DNA from: Acidobacteriaceae bacterium
Lineage (GTDB): Bacteria > Acidobacteriota > Terriglobia > Terriglobales > Acidobacteriaceae
Reading direction: 5' to 3'
Length of the DNA stretch: 14,510 bases
Assembly: GCA_003165455.1 (NCBI GenBank)
Contig: PLUJ01000259.1
Coordinates: 1-14,510 of the forward strand
Shown here: positions 1 to 6,155 of the stretch, piece after piece
How positions within the stretch are numbered: the first letter of the stretch is position 1
How the letters are laid out: each line of letters opens with the position of its first letter
Program-made: the position numbers and the translations under genes
The notes under the pieces: generated by a model
The model's database searches: none
Told to the model about the DNA's origin: nothing
Seen by the model: only the letters and a program-made list of their open reading frames with translations

Positions 1-1292
1 GAGTTCAGGTTCGGCATGTTGAGGCTGAGCGAGTAGATCTTGCGAGTGCCAAACACTTGGCGCTCGGCTTCCGTGATGTTGGCGTCATTGGCCGATTCGG
101 CGCTGCTTGCGGCGTGTGGCATGCGTGCGCCGGCGATTAGATTCGGATTCACCGTATTCGAACTGGAATTGCCGCCGACATAGAGGCCTGAAGGAAGGCT
201 GGTGTTGCGGTTCTTGCCGGGTGCGCCAGCATTCTTATCCGAATCGGCGGGAGCGCCGGAGGCTCCGGGACGTCCATTGGGAGTTGAAGCGAAAGTTCCG
301 CGGCGATTGCCCGCGGCGGGTCGAGGAGGGGCGGATACCGCGGGATTGAGGCTGAGGGCGACGATCGCTGCTCCCGAGCGGGAGCCTCCCGAGGCGCGCA
401 GCGACGAGGGTGGGGCGACCACCCGGGGAGTATTTCCGTGAACGGCGGCGCGGGTTTGAGGCATGGTGCGTTGTTCGGAAAGGCTGAGTTGAGGAGCGGG
501 TGCGATTATCGCGCTGCGGCCAATGTTCATGTCTCCGAGATGGCGATTGGAAGCGGCCTCGAAAGTGGGAGGCGGCGCGACAACGTTGGGCTGTGGCGCC
601 AGCATGGCTTGCCGCTGGGATCGATCGACGGTGGGTGGTGGCGCGACGATGGAATTTTCGAGTTGCGGCGCGAGGCGGGAAATCTGAGATGCGGGGACGA
701 GCGGCGCGGGAGCGATTGGCATGCGCGGCGTATCAGACCAGGCCACGGTGTTAGGCAATGGGACGTCATGCTGGATGGGAATGCGAGGGGCGGCGACGAT
801 GGTTTGCGAATGATTGTCAGATTCCCGCGGCACAGAGATCACAGGCTGAGGGGAAAAGCCGGGATCAGCTTTCTGGGCGTGACCGGCGTGGGGCGTGGCT
901 GTCTTTGAACGGAGAGTGTTCAACGGCGGCAGATATTCCGAGGCGGAGTAGTACACGACATCGGCATGGTTGAATGCGGACTTCGAAACGGCATGAGGCT
1001 GGAGCGCGAAGAATCGCGATGCCGCGACGATCAGGATGATTGCCAGAAGGTGATATCCCCCGGACTCAGAGAATCGTCGCCAGGGGAGTTTGCGGTTGAC
1101 GAAAACATCGGGCCAGAAAGTGCCGGGTGCAGACTGAAGATGCAAGGGAGGAAGTGGGGCCGGCCGAAACAGATCCTGAAGATTTTGCTTGAAGGTTTGG
1201 AACCAGGGGGCTGGGTCGATCAGCAGGCGCAGGTCCGCGGGCTCGGTCAACCTGGCTACGGGGATTGTGGGGGAGTCGGCTACTTCAGGCAT
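1..1292 (-). CDS. TonB-family energy-transducer-like protein, C-terminus cut off by window edge
   Basis: An uninterrupted minus-strand frame runs from an ATG at 1292-1290 to the left edge, giving 430 visible residues and no stop. Residues 1-77 are cytoplasmic and include a Pro-rich PLPPL stretch near residue 47. One hydrophobic segment follows at about 79-96 (YHLLAIILIVAASRFF). A long Pro/Ala/Ser-rich low-complexity region then carries recurring VAPPP motifs (near residues 216, 238 and 292, with a weaker IIAPAP at 262). The DVVYYSASEYLPPL motif after the membrane segment and the RKIYSLSLNMPNLN end resemble a TonB-like family I remember from acidobacterial genomes, in which a C-terminal TonB domain would follow, here beyond the window. 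Such proteins are thought to couple inner-membrane energy to outer-membrane receptors. No ExbB/ExbD or receptor gene is nearby. No good ribosome binding site precedes the ATG, so the start is tentative. TonB family is inferred from architecture, not from the catalytic C-terminal domain. Confidence 0.75.
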   Translation of the reverse strand, partial: MPEVADSPTIPVARLTEPADLRLLIDPAPWFQTFKQNLQDLFRPAPLPPLHLQSAPGTFWPDVFVNRKLPWRRFSESGGYHLLAIILIVAASRFFALQPHAVSKSAFNHADVVYYSASEYLPPLNTLRSKTATPHAGHAQKADPGFSPQPVISVPRESDNHSQTIVAAPRIPIQHDVPLPNTVAWSDTPRMPIAPAPLVPASQISRLAPQLENSIVAPPPTVDRSQRQAMLAPQPNVVAPPPTFEAASNRHLGDMNIGRSAIIAPAPQLSLSEQRTMPQTRAAVHGNTPRVVAPPSSLRASGGSRSGAAIVALSLNPAVSAPPRPAAGNRRGTFASTPNGRPGASGAPADSDKNAGAPGKNRNTSLPSGLYVGGNSSSNTVNPNLIAGARMPHAASSAESANDANITEAERQVFGTRKIYSLSLNMPNLN

Positions 1293-1426
1293 CGTCCTAT
1301 CTTAGATGCAGGAGTGATTTCGCGCTGCGGTGACGTCGAAATAGGTAGGGGCAGGCGTCGAACGGGTCTCCGTGTCGAAGGCTGAAAGTCAAAGTCTTTA
1401 ACACAGGGGACACAGAGTAGGGCGGA
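1293..1426. other. Spacer between the cpaE-like and tonB-like genes
   Basis: This 134-base stretch separates two minus-strand genes. It includes a purine-rich ACACAGGGGACACAGAG-like stretch at about 1400-1416, discussed as a possible dispersed short repeat. I see no clear terminator or promoter in it. Confidence 0.5.
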
Positions 1427-2698
1427 TTATTGACCGGCGCGCGCGGGGCTGATGACGAGGCGGCTAGTGATTTTCTTTTTGAGGTCGGGTTTTTCCTGGG
1501 CGTAGACAAGGTCCAGGCCGCCTTCCATGTTCGGCGAGGCTTCGGCGAGAGCGGCGGCGAAGGCGCGGAAGGAGCGGCTGACTTCCTGGCCTTCCTGCAG
1601 CACTACGGGCGTGCCGTGATCGATAGAGGGCGAAATGGCCTGGAAAGCGTTGGGAATTTTCCAGAGAACTTTGCAGCGGGTGGAATGTTCGACGTCTTCG
1701 TCGGTGAAGCCGGGAATTTTCTTGTAACGGCTGAGAACGATGCGGAGGCGGTTGCGTCCGGTACCTTCTTCGAGGAAATCGTGAATGCGTCCGGCGCTCC
1801 ACAGGGAGACGACATCGGTTTGCGCGACGACGAGGACAGCGTTCGAAAGGTCGGACAGCAGGCGCGTGGTGGCATCCAGGCGACCGGAGGCGTCGACGAC
1901 CACATAGCGATAATGACTGGCGAGCAGGTCGAAAAGGCGGGCGAGCTCGGCGGGCGTGGGAACGGACGGATAAGGTTGCTGCGGGCCGGCCAGAAGGTGC
2001 AGGCCATCTTTGCAAGGGGTCATCAGGCCATCGAGCAAAGAAGCGTCGAGGCGGTGAAGATTTTCGAGGGCGTCGGGCACTCCAAAGCTGGGGCGGAGAT
2101 TGAGGTGGAGCTGGGCGTGGCCGACGGGAGCGAAATCGACCAGAACTACGCCGCCATGGGATTGCTGAAGGGCGACGGCGGTGTTGACAGCGGTGGTGGT
2201 GGCTCCGGCGCCGCCTTTGGCGCTGAGAAAAGTGAAGATGCGAGCTTTGCCGGCACCGCCGCGGGTACGCGTGCGGTTGGAGCTGAAACGGGTGAGGGCT
2301 TCGAGGAGCGCCTCAGTGCCGGCGGCATCGTCCAGAAACTCGCCCGCTCCGGCGCGCATGCTGGCCACGATGGTGGTGGGCTGCTGCATGGTGCTGTTGG
2401 CGAAAATGGCCAATTGCAAAGTGTTGGACTGAATCAGTTCGATCGCGCGGATGGCGGAATGCGGATTGTCGGGAGAGATATCGACGATCACAACTTCGGC
2501 GCGCAGATCCTGAATCTGACGAAGAATCGGGTCGGTGGGGCTGGAAGGAAAGCCGATGTTGCTGAATACGGCGCGCGCCAGGCGCGTAGACTCGACGCGG
2601 CGCTGCAGTTCCGATAAATGATCACGGTCTTCTGTCAGGAGCGCTACGGCGATCCCATGCATGGCGCGGTTCTCGCTGATTTCTCTTGGTGTTTGCAT
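1427..2698 (-). CDS. cpaE: CpaE/TadZ-like pilus-assembly ATPase (MinD/ParA family with pseudo-receiver domain)
   Basis: The 423-residue product has a receiver-like domain (about residues 13-135) followed by a MinD/ParA-type P-loop ATPase domain (about 152-390), the architecture of CpaE/TadZ, which places Flp/Tad pilus machinery at the cell pole. The deviant Walker A is SAKGGAGATTT (159-169), the second strand is VVLVDF (184-189) and Walker B is YVVVDAS (265-271). The receiver half keeps an aspartate in VVIVDIS (D73), but where the conserved lysine is expected the sequence reads GAGEFLDDAA, so phosphotransfer is doubtful. That is normal for CpaE proteins. No other tad/cpa gene (cpaF, tadB, tadC) is visible, so this copy looks like an orphan and may localise something other than a pilus. 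The ATG at 2698 lacks a clear ribosome binding site; an internal ATG at residue 13 is an alternative start. A long open frame on the opposite strand is a composition artefact. Confidence 0.85.
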   Translation of the reverse strand: MQTPREISENRAMHGIAVALLTEDRDHLSELQRRVESTRLARAVFSNIGFPSSPTDPILRQIQDLRAEVVIVDISPDNPHSAIRAIELIQSNTLQLAIFANSTMQQPTTIVASMRAGAGEFLDDAAGTEALLEALTRFSSNRTRTRGGAGKARIFTFLSAKGGAGATTTAVNTAVALQQSHGGVVLVDFAPVGHAQLHLNLRPSFGVPDALENLHRLDASLLDGLMTPCKDGLHLLAGPQQPYPSVPTPAELARLFDLLASHYRYVVVDASGRLDATTRLLSDLSNAVLVVAQTDVVSLWSAGRIHDFLEEGTGRNRLRIVLSRYKKIPGFTDEDVEHSTRCKVLWKIPNAFQAISPSIDHGTPVVLQEGQEVSRSFRAFAAALAEASPNMEGGLDLVYAQEKPDLKKKITSRLVISPARAGQ

Positions 2699-2726
2699 GT
2701 TAGAGAGAAAAAGTACCCCTCGCCAA

Positions 2727-2740
2727 GTGACCTAGGTAAC
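2727..2740. promoter_or_regulatory. 14-base imperfect palindrome upstream of the cpaE-like gene
   Basis: GTGACCTAGGTAAC is self-complementary apart from one mismatched pair and is centred on CCTAGG. It lies 29-42 bases before the ATG at 2698. Its position fits an operator, but no strong -35/-10 pair is evident and no regulator is known. Confidence 0.25.
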
Positions 2741-2760
2741 CGGCAGAGAGCTGATGTCGT

Positions 2761-2785
2761 AAAAATCGCACAGAAACGATGTGCG
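2761..2785 (-). terminator. Possible intrinsic terminator between pilZ and cpaE-like genes
   Basis: Read on the minus strand, a 6-bp stem CGCACA/TGTGCG with a 7-base loop is followed directly by ATTTTT. The stem is short, so this is a weak candidate. It lies about 165 bases past the PilZ gene stop and about 60 bases before the cpaE-like start, which would let the two minus-strand genes be transcribed separately. Confidence 0.35.
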
Positions 2786-2950
2786 GCGACTTAAAGATGG
2801 AAAACCCGGCGAGGTGCAAAGCAGGATTTTACTTCCCGGAGGTTACCGCACTGATTGAGAGCATTCTAATTCACAGCGCAAGGATTGCAAAGGTCACGGA
2901 AGAACTAAAGATTTATCAACTGTGGAAAATGTTGAGAAACCGCGATGAGG

Positions 2951-3508
2951 TCAGTCGTTGGAGGAGTGCAGGATGATCGATGCTGGGGTGGAAGGGTCTG
3001 AAACGGCGGTCTGGCTGTGCAGAGCGGAGATTCGGCGGAATTCGGCGGGACCGTCGTCCTCGTCGGAAAGGTAGTCGTAGCCGTTGAGACATACGGCAAC
3101 GCCAATCTTGGCGCCGGGGGGCTTGGGCTTAAGTTCGATCGATGCAGTTTCGGCCGAGGAAGGGTTATTTCGCGGAACGGTCCGGTCTTTTTCAAGATCA
3201 CTCTCTTTTCGGAAGTCTTTTCCGTCATCTCTCCTGTCATCGGCGTTCACGATTCGAAGAATGCGACCTCGGCAACGGACACGCATGTTTTCGCCGAGAG
3301 TGATTTCGCTGGGCATTCTCAGAGTGAGCTCGATTTCAGCGCCCTCGGTGAGGGGAAGTTCGGTGAAGAAAAACGCTCCACGGGAGCTGAGATCCTGAGT
3401 GAATCCCAAGCCTTCGGCGGAGGTGGAAACATCGCGCACGGAGACTGGAAGATTGAAATCGAAGCGCTGACCAATGCGGCGTTCAACGCCAACGGGTGGA
3501 GTTGTCAT
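2951..3508 (-). CDS. PilZ-domain (cyclic-di-GMP-binding type) protein with internal insertion
   Basis: The 185-residue product carries both PilZ ligand motifs: R11-x3-R15 (in ERRIGQR) and D39-L-S-S-R-G44 (the D/NxSxxG motif), so binding of cyclic di-GMP is expected. It is soluble, with no signal peptide or membrane segment, and probably an adaptor. After the strand CRGRILRIV (about 94-102) there is a charged, low-complexity stretch of about 45 residues before a strand IGVAVCLNGYDYL that looks like the last strand of the domain. The PilZ barrel therefore seems to hold an inserted loop. The start is ATG 3508, chosen because AAGGA lies 8 bases upstream and homology begins there. The frame stays open further upstream to 3796, but that stretch has no PilZ-like content. 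The gene is divergent from the MFS gene. Confidence 0.88.
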   Translation of the reverse strand: MTTPPVGVERRIGQRFDFNLPVSVRDVSTSAEGLGFTQDLSSRGAFFFTELPLTEGAEIELTLRMPSEITLGENMRVRCRGRILRIVNADDRRDDGKDFRKESDLEKDRTVPRNNPSSAETASIELKPKPPGAKIGVAVCLNGYDYLSDEDDGPAEFRRISALHSQTAVSDPSTPASIILHSSND

Positions 3509-3516
3509 TGTAGAGT

Positions 3517-3521
3517 TCCTT
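3517..3521 (-). promoter_or_regulatory. Ribosome binding site that sets the PilZ gene start
   Basis: AAGGA on the minus strand sits 8 bases before the ATG at 3508. It supports this start over the longer open frame that extends to 3796. Confidence 0.7.
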
Positions 3522-3668
3522 GGGCAGTCGCCGGGAAGCAATAGCCACTGTAGCGCAGTCCGGGCTGTCTGGGAAGTCGCAATTTTGTAAATGATGCAAG
3601 CATGAGCGCGCCATGAGGCAAGTATTTGGTGTCGTGGCGGGAGGAAAGGTTTGCTGGACGGCGGGAAC

Positions 3669-3709
3669 GGCAAAAATTTGCTCGGAGCGACCTGAATTTT
3701 TGCCCGAGC
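3669..3709. promoter_or_regulatory. Interlocking inverted repeats upstream of the MFS gene
   Basis: GGCAAAAATT (3669-3678) and AATTTTTGCC (3695-3704) are perfect complements 16 bases apart. GCTCGG (3680-3685), inside that spacer, pairs perfectly with CCGAGC (3704-3709), just past the right arm. The two stems cannot both form completely. They could be an operator for a dimeric regulator or, if transcribed, a switchable RNA fold. The function is unknown. Confidence 0.4.
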
Positions 3710-3719
3710 GAGGTCATGG

Positions 3720-3747
3720 TTCGAAATCGTGTGCTCGAACTTATATC
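3720..3747 (+). promoter_or_regulatory. Possible promoter of the MFS gene
   Basis: A -10-like TATATC (3742-3747) follows a weak -35-like TTCGAA (3720-3725) with a 16-base spacer. The -10 is reasonable and the -35 poor. Transcription would begin near 3754, inside the palindrome TCCATCGATGGA (3746-3757) and about 32 bases before the GTG start. Confidence 0.3.
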
Positions 3748-3757
3748 CATCGATGGA
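3746..3757. promoter_or_regulatory. 12-base perfect palindrome at the presumed MFS transcription start
   Basis: TCCATCGATGGA is perfectly self-complementary and directly overlaps the end of the possible -10 box. This is a typical place for a repressor operator, but no regulator gene adjoins it. Confidence 0.3.
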
Positions 3758-3773
3758 GCGGTTCGCGTCATCC

Positions 3774-3779
3774 AAAGGA
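3774..3779 (+). promoter_or_regulatory. Ribosome binding site that sets the MFS gene start
   Basis: AAAGGA lies 6 bases before the GTG at 3786. It favours that start over the in-frame ATG codons at 3729 and 3753, which would add an unrelated N-terminal extension. Confidence 0.65.
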
Positions 3780-3785
3780 TTCATT

Positions 3786-5141
3786 GTGTCAGACACTAGA
3801 ACTCAAATCGGTGAAGAAGCGGCGGCGGGCCCGGGTGAGTCGGTTGCAAGGCGGGAATCGCGCTGGCTGGTAGCTTCGCGGGCGCTGCGGCACCGAAACT
3901 TTCAGCTTTTCTTTAGCGGACAACTGATCTCGCTGATTGGGACCTGGATGCAGAGCGTGGCGCAATCCTGGCTGGTCTACCGGCTGACGGGATCGGCACT
4001 GCTGCTCGGGGCAGTGGGATTTGCCAGCCAGATTCCGGTATTTCTTTTCTCGCCGCTGGGAGGAATTGCGGCGGACCGTTTCGACCGCCGGAAGATTGTG
4101 GTGGCGACGCAGGTGGGATCGATGCTGCTGGCGTTTGTGCTGGCGGGGTTGACGCTGCTGGGGAAAATCCATGTTTGGCATGTTTTCGTGCTGGCGGCAT
4201 TGTTGGGAGTGGTGAATGCGTTCGATATTCCCGGGCGGCAATCCTTCCTGGTTGACATGGTGGGACGCGAAGACCTGATGAATGCGATTGCGTTGAATTC
4301 ATCGATGTTCAATGGGGCGCGGGTAGTGGGGCCGGCCATAGCGGGGATTCTGGTGGCGCGGATTGGCGAAGGATGGTGCTTTTTCGCGAATGCGGTGAGT
4401 TATATCGCTGTGATTGTTGGGCTGTTGCTGATGAAGGTGGTGAGTACGGCGCGGCCAACCATGACGTCTCCGCTGGAACATATGCTGGAGGGATTTCGGT
4501 TTGTGAACCGCACGGCGCCGATTCGGGCGCTGCTGCTGTTGTTGGGGCTGGTGAGTTTAGTGGGGATGCCGTATGTGGTGCTGATGCCGATTTTCGCCGA
4601 CAAGATTTTGCACGGCGGGGCGCGGGGCCTGGGGATTCTGATGGGCGCGACTGGGATTGGCGCGCTGTTAGGGGCTTTGACGCTGGCTTTTCGCGAAGGA
4701 GTGAAGGGACTGGGGCGGTGGGTGGCTTTGTGCTGCGCCGGTTTTGGAGTGAGCCTGGTGGTGTTCGCGCTGTCACACCGGTTTTGGATTTCCGTGATTT
4801 TGCTACTGCCGGTGGGCTACACGATGATGCTGCAGATGGCTTGCTCGAATACGTTGATTCAGGTAATGGTTCCGGATGCACTGCGGGGGCGGGTGATGGC
4901 AGTGTATTCGATGATGTTCATGGGCATGGCTCCGATTGGGGCCCTGCTGGGCGGCGCGATTGCGGATCACCTGGGAGCACAGGTAACGGTGGGGATTGGG
5001 GGCGTGGCTTCGGTGTTCGGGGCATGCTGGTTTTGGCTGCAGTTGCCGAAGATTCGAGTGGAAGCGCGACGGTTGATTTTCGCCCAGAATATGGCGGGCG
5101 GAGAGCCTTCCGACATGACAGCGCAGGCGGTAGAGGATTAG
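3786..5141 (+). CDS. Major facilitator superfamily exporter (EntS / MFS_3 type)
   Basis: The product is 451 residues when started at GTG 3786. After a polar N-terminus of about 30 residues, it reads RALRHRNFQLFFSGQLISLIGTW, the usual opening of the EntS-like MFS_3 group. It continues with about 12 hydrophobic segments, as expected for an MFS protein in the inner membrane. Motif A between helices 2 and 3 is clear: GGIAADRFDRRK (about residues 92-103). The related form LRGRVMAVYSMMFMGMAP, near residue 380, is typical of this group. Members export siderophores, macrolides or other small hydrophobic molecules by proton antiport; the substrate here cannot be read from the sequence. It stands alone, divergent from the PilZ gene and convergent with the F420 operon. 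Length and topology are complete, with no sign of decay. Confidence 0.9.
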   Translation: MSDTRTQIGEEAAAGPGESVARRESRWLVASRALRHRNFQLFFSGQLISLIGTWMQSVAQSWLVYRLTGSALLLGAVGFASQIPVFLFSPLGGIAADRFDRRKIVVATQVGSMLLAFVLAGLTLLGKIHVWHVFVLAALLGVVNAFDIPGRQSFLVDMVGREDLMNAIALNSSMFNGARVVGPAIAGILVARIGEGWCFFANAVSYIAVIVGLLLMKVVSTARPTMTSPLEHMLEGFRFVNRTAPIRALLLLLGLVSLVGMPYVVLMPIFADKILHGGARGLGILMGATGIGALLGALTLAFREGVKGLGRWVALCCAGFGVSLVVFALSHRFWISVILLLPVGYTMMLQMACSNTLIQVMVPDALRGRVMAVYSMMFMGMAPIGALLGGAIADHLGAQVTVGIGGVASVFGACWFWLQLPKIRVEARRLIFAQNMAGGEPSDMTAQAVED

Positions 5142-5465
5142 CGCGCGCGAAGGCGGTTGGGTATTAGGCGTCGGGTGCTGTCGGACTCTCCTGTTCCTGT
5201 GGAACCCATCTTGTGGAACCCATCCTGTGGAACTATCCTGTTTGGTCCATCCATCTGATCCATCCATCCAAAAAATTCGCCGAGTCGATCCAAAGAAGTG
5301 CCCGTGCATACTTCACCCCTCGTTCCAGAACCCGTTAAACTCTTGCTTTGCCGACGTTGAGCAAGGCCCCGATATTGGCAAGACTACGCAAACGGGGGGT
5401 ACTCCGCAGCTGATTCAGTTCTCGTTGAAGTATTCGTTCCAGCGGATTGGTAGGACGCCCAGAGT
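5142..5465. other. Convergent spacer between MFS gene and F420 operon
   Basis: These 324 bases lie between two converging genes. The left half contains a 14-base tandem repeat array (5197-5264). The right half includes a weak stem (CTTGCT...AGCAAG near 5342-5365). An 80-codon plus-strand open frame at 5227-5469 runs through it but has no ribosome binding site, no recognisable domain, and overlaps the end of npdG, so I do not call it a gene. Confidence 0.5.
5197..5264. repeat. Degenerate 14-base tandem repeat
   Basis: Units read CTGTGGAACCCATC (5197-5210), TTGTGGAACCCATC (5211-5224), CTGTGGAACTATC (5225-5237, one base shorter), then the decayed CTGTTTGGTCCATC (5238-5251) and CATCTGATCCATC (5252-5264). 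The first two units differ at one base. No spacers are present, so this is a minisatellite-like array and not CRISPR. Confidence 0.7.
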
Positions 5466-6155
5466 CTAGCGATAAGCTTCCGGCGGAAATCCGGTGATGC
5501 GGATGCCGCCGTGGCCTTTGTGGCGGATATTAAGGCCGATGAGCAGCGCGGTAATCTGTTCGAGGATGCGGGCGTTTTCCAATTTGCCGCCATCGATGGC
5601 GCGTACGCCTGGGAGTCGAGCGGCAAGCGTGAGCGTGAGTTGAAGCGCGTCGGGATCGTCGCTGCAGACGATGACATCACAATCGAGAGCTTCATTTCCG
5701 TTCAGAAGGTCCGCGGAGAGATTGTGGAATGCCGCAGCGATAGTGACTCCTTTGGGAACCAATTCCGCGGCCTGTTGGGCAGCGGAGCCTTGCCAGACGC
5801 CTAGAGTGCGGGAGGCGCGGCCGCCAACTCCGGCGGCGAGAGGGACGGTGGCATCGATCAGAATGCTGCCGGAGCGGATGGCAGGCTTGAGTTGCTTCAG
5901 CAGCGTGGCTTGGCCTTCGAACGGGACGGTCAGCACCAGAACGTCGGCGGCAGCGCACGCGGCGGAATTTTCCATGCCGGAGATGCGCGCTTGATCGCCG
6001 ACTTTGGATTTAATTTTGTCCGCGGCTTCCTGGGCGCGGTGGGCATCGCGCGATCCGATAATGATGGTCTCTCCAACTCGGGCCCAACGCAGCGCCAGGC
6101 CCGTACCCGCTGGGCCTGTCCCTCCTAGAATGGCGATCGGACGCGAATCAGGCAA
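5466..6155 (-). CDS. npdG: F420H2:NADP+ oxidoreductase (NpdG/Fno)
   Basis: This enzyme moves hydride between reduced coenzyme F420 and NADP, linking the F420 made by the upstream genes to the cell's nicotinamide pool. The N-terminal Rossmann fold has GGTGPAGTG (about residues 11-19) and GSR (34-36), the SR pair expected for recognising the NADP 2'-phosphate. The C-terminal RHKGHGGIRITG is typical of F420-dependent NADP reductases. From TTG 6155 the product has 229 residues, the usual family length. I chose this TTG because GGAG lies 7 bases upstream; it overlaps the cofH stop by 8 bases, suggesting translational coupling. A longer version from another TTG (6182) would add nine residues and has a poorer ribosome binding site. 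It is the last gene of the operon. Confidence 0.92.
   Translation of the reverse strand: MPDSRPIAILGGTGPAGTGLALRWARVGETIIIGSRDAHRAQEAADKIKSKVGDQARISGMENSAACAAADVLVLTVPFEGQATLLKQLKPAIRSGSILIDATVPLAAGVGGRASRTLGVWQGSAAQQAAELVPKGVTIAAAFHNLSADLLNGNEALDCDVIVCSDDPDALQLTLTLAARLPGVRAIDGGKLENARILEQITALLIGLNIRHKGHGGIRITGFPPEAYR

Larger units (their letters stand above)
3509..3785. other. Divergent promoter region between PilZ and MFS genes
   Basis: This 277-base spacer must hold promoters for both divergent genes. It contains a perfect 10-base inverted repeat (3669-3678 and 3695-3704), a second one interlocked with it (3680-3685 and 3704-3709), a GTTCGA/TCGAAC pair (3719-3724 and 3735-3740), a TATATC -10-like box (3742-3747) and a 12-base palindrome (3746-3757). 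Confidence 0.6.

Noticed and set aside
107..973. Several overlapping plus-strand frames at the left end
   Set aside because: The minus strand is continuously open here with a membrane segment and TonB-like text. The plus-strand frames are Arg/Gly-rich artefacts.
1430..2617. A 395-codon open frame on the plus strand opposite the cpaE-like gene
   Set aside because: Its translation is Gly/Ala-rich with no recognisable domain, and the minus strand encodes a clear Walker-motif ATPase with full-length homology. High GC content commonly leaves such antisense frames open.
2913..2932. A DnaA-box-like TTTTCCACA on the minus strand
   Set aside because: It is a single imperfect box with no cluster, AT-rich unwinding element or dnaA/dnaN neighbours, so it does not support an origin.
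2779..2976. A 65-codon plus-strand frame in the spacer between the PilZ and cpaE-like genes
   Set aside because: It has no ribosome binding site or recognisable domain and overlaps the end of the PilZ gene on the other strand.
3509..3796. N-terminal extension of the PilZ gene
   Set aside because: A good ribosome binding site lies just before ATG 3508. The extension is low-complexity and would overlap the start of the divergent MFS gene.
5197..5264. Possible CRISPR array
   Set aside because: The units are 14 bases, directly adjoining, and have no unique spacers. No cas gene is present.
5227..5469. An 80-codon plus-strand frame in the convergent spacer
   Set aside because: It runs through the tandem repeat, has no ribosome binding site or known domain, and overlaps the npdG stop.
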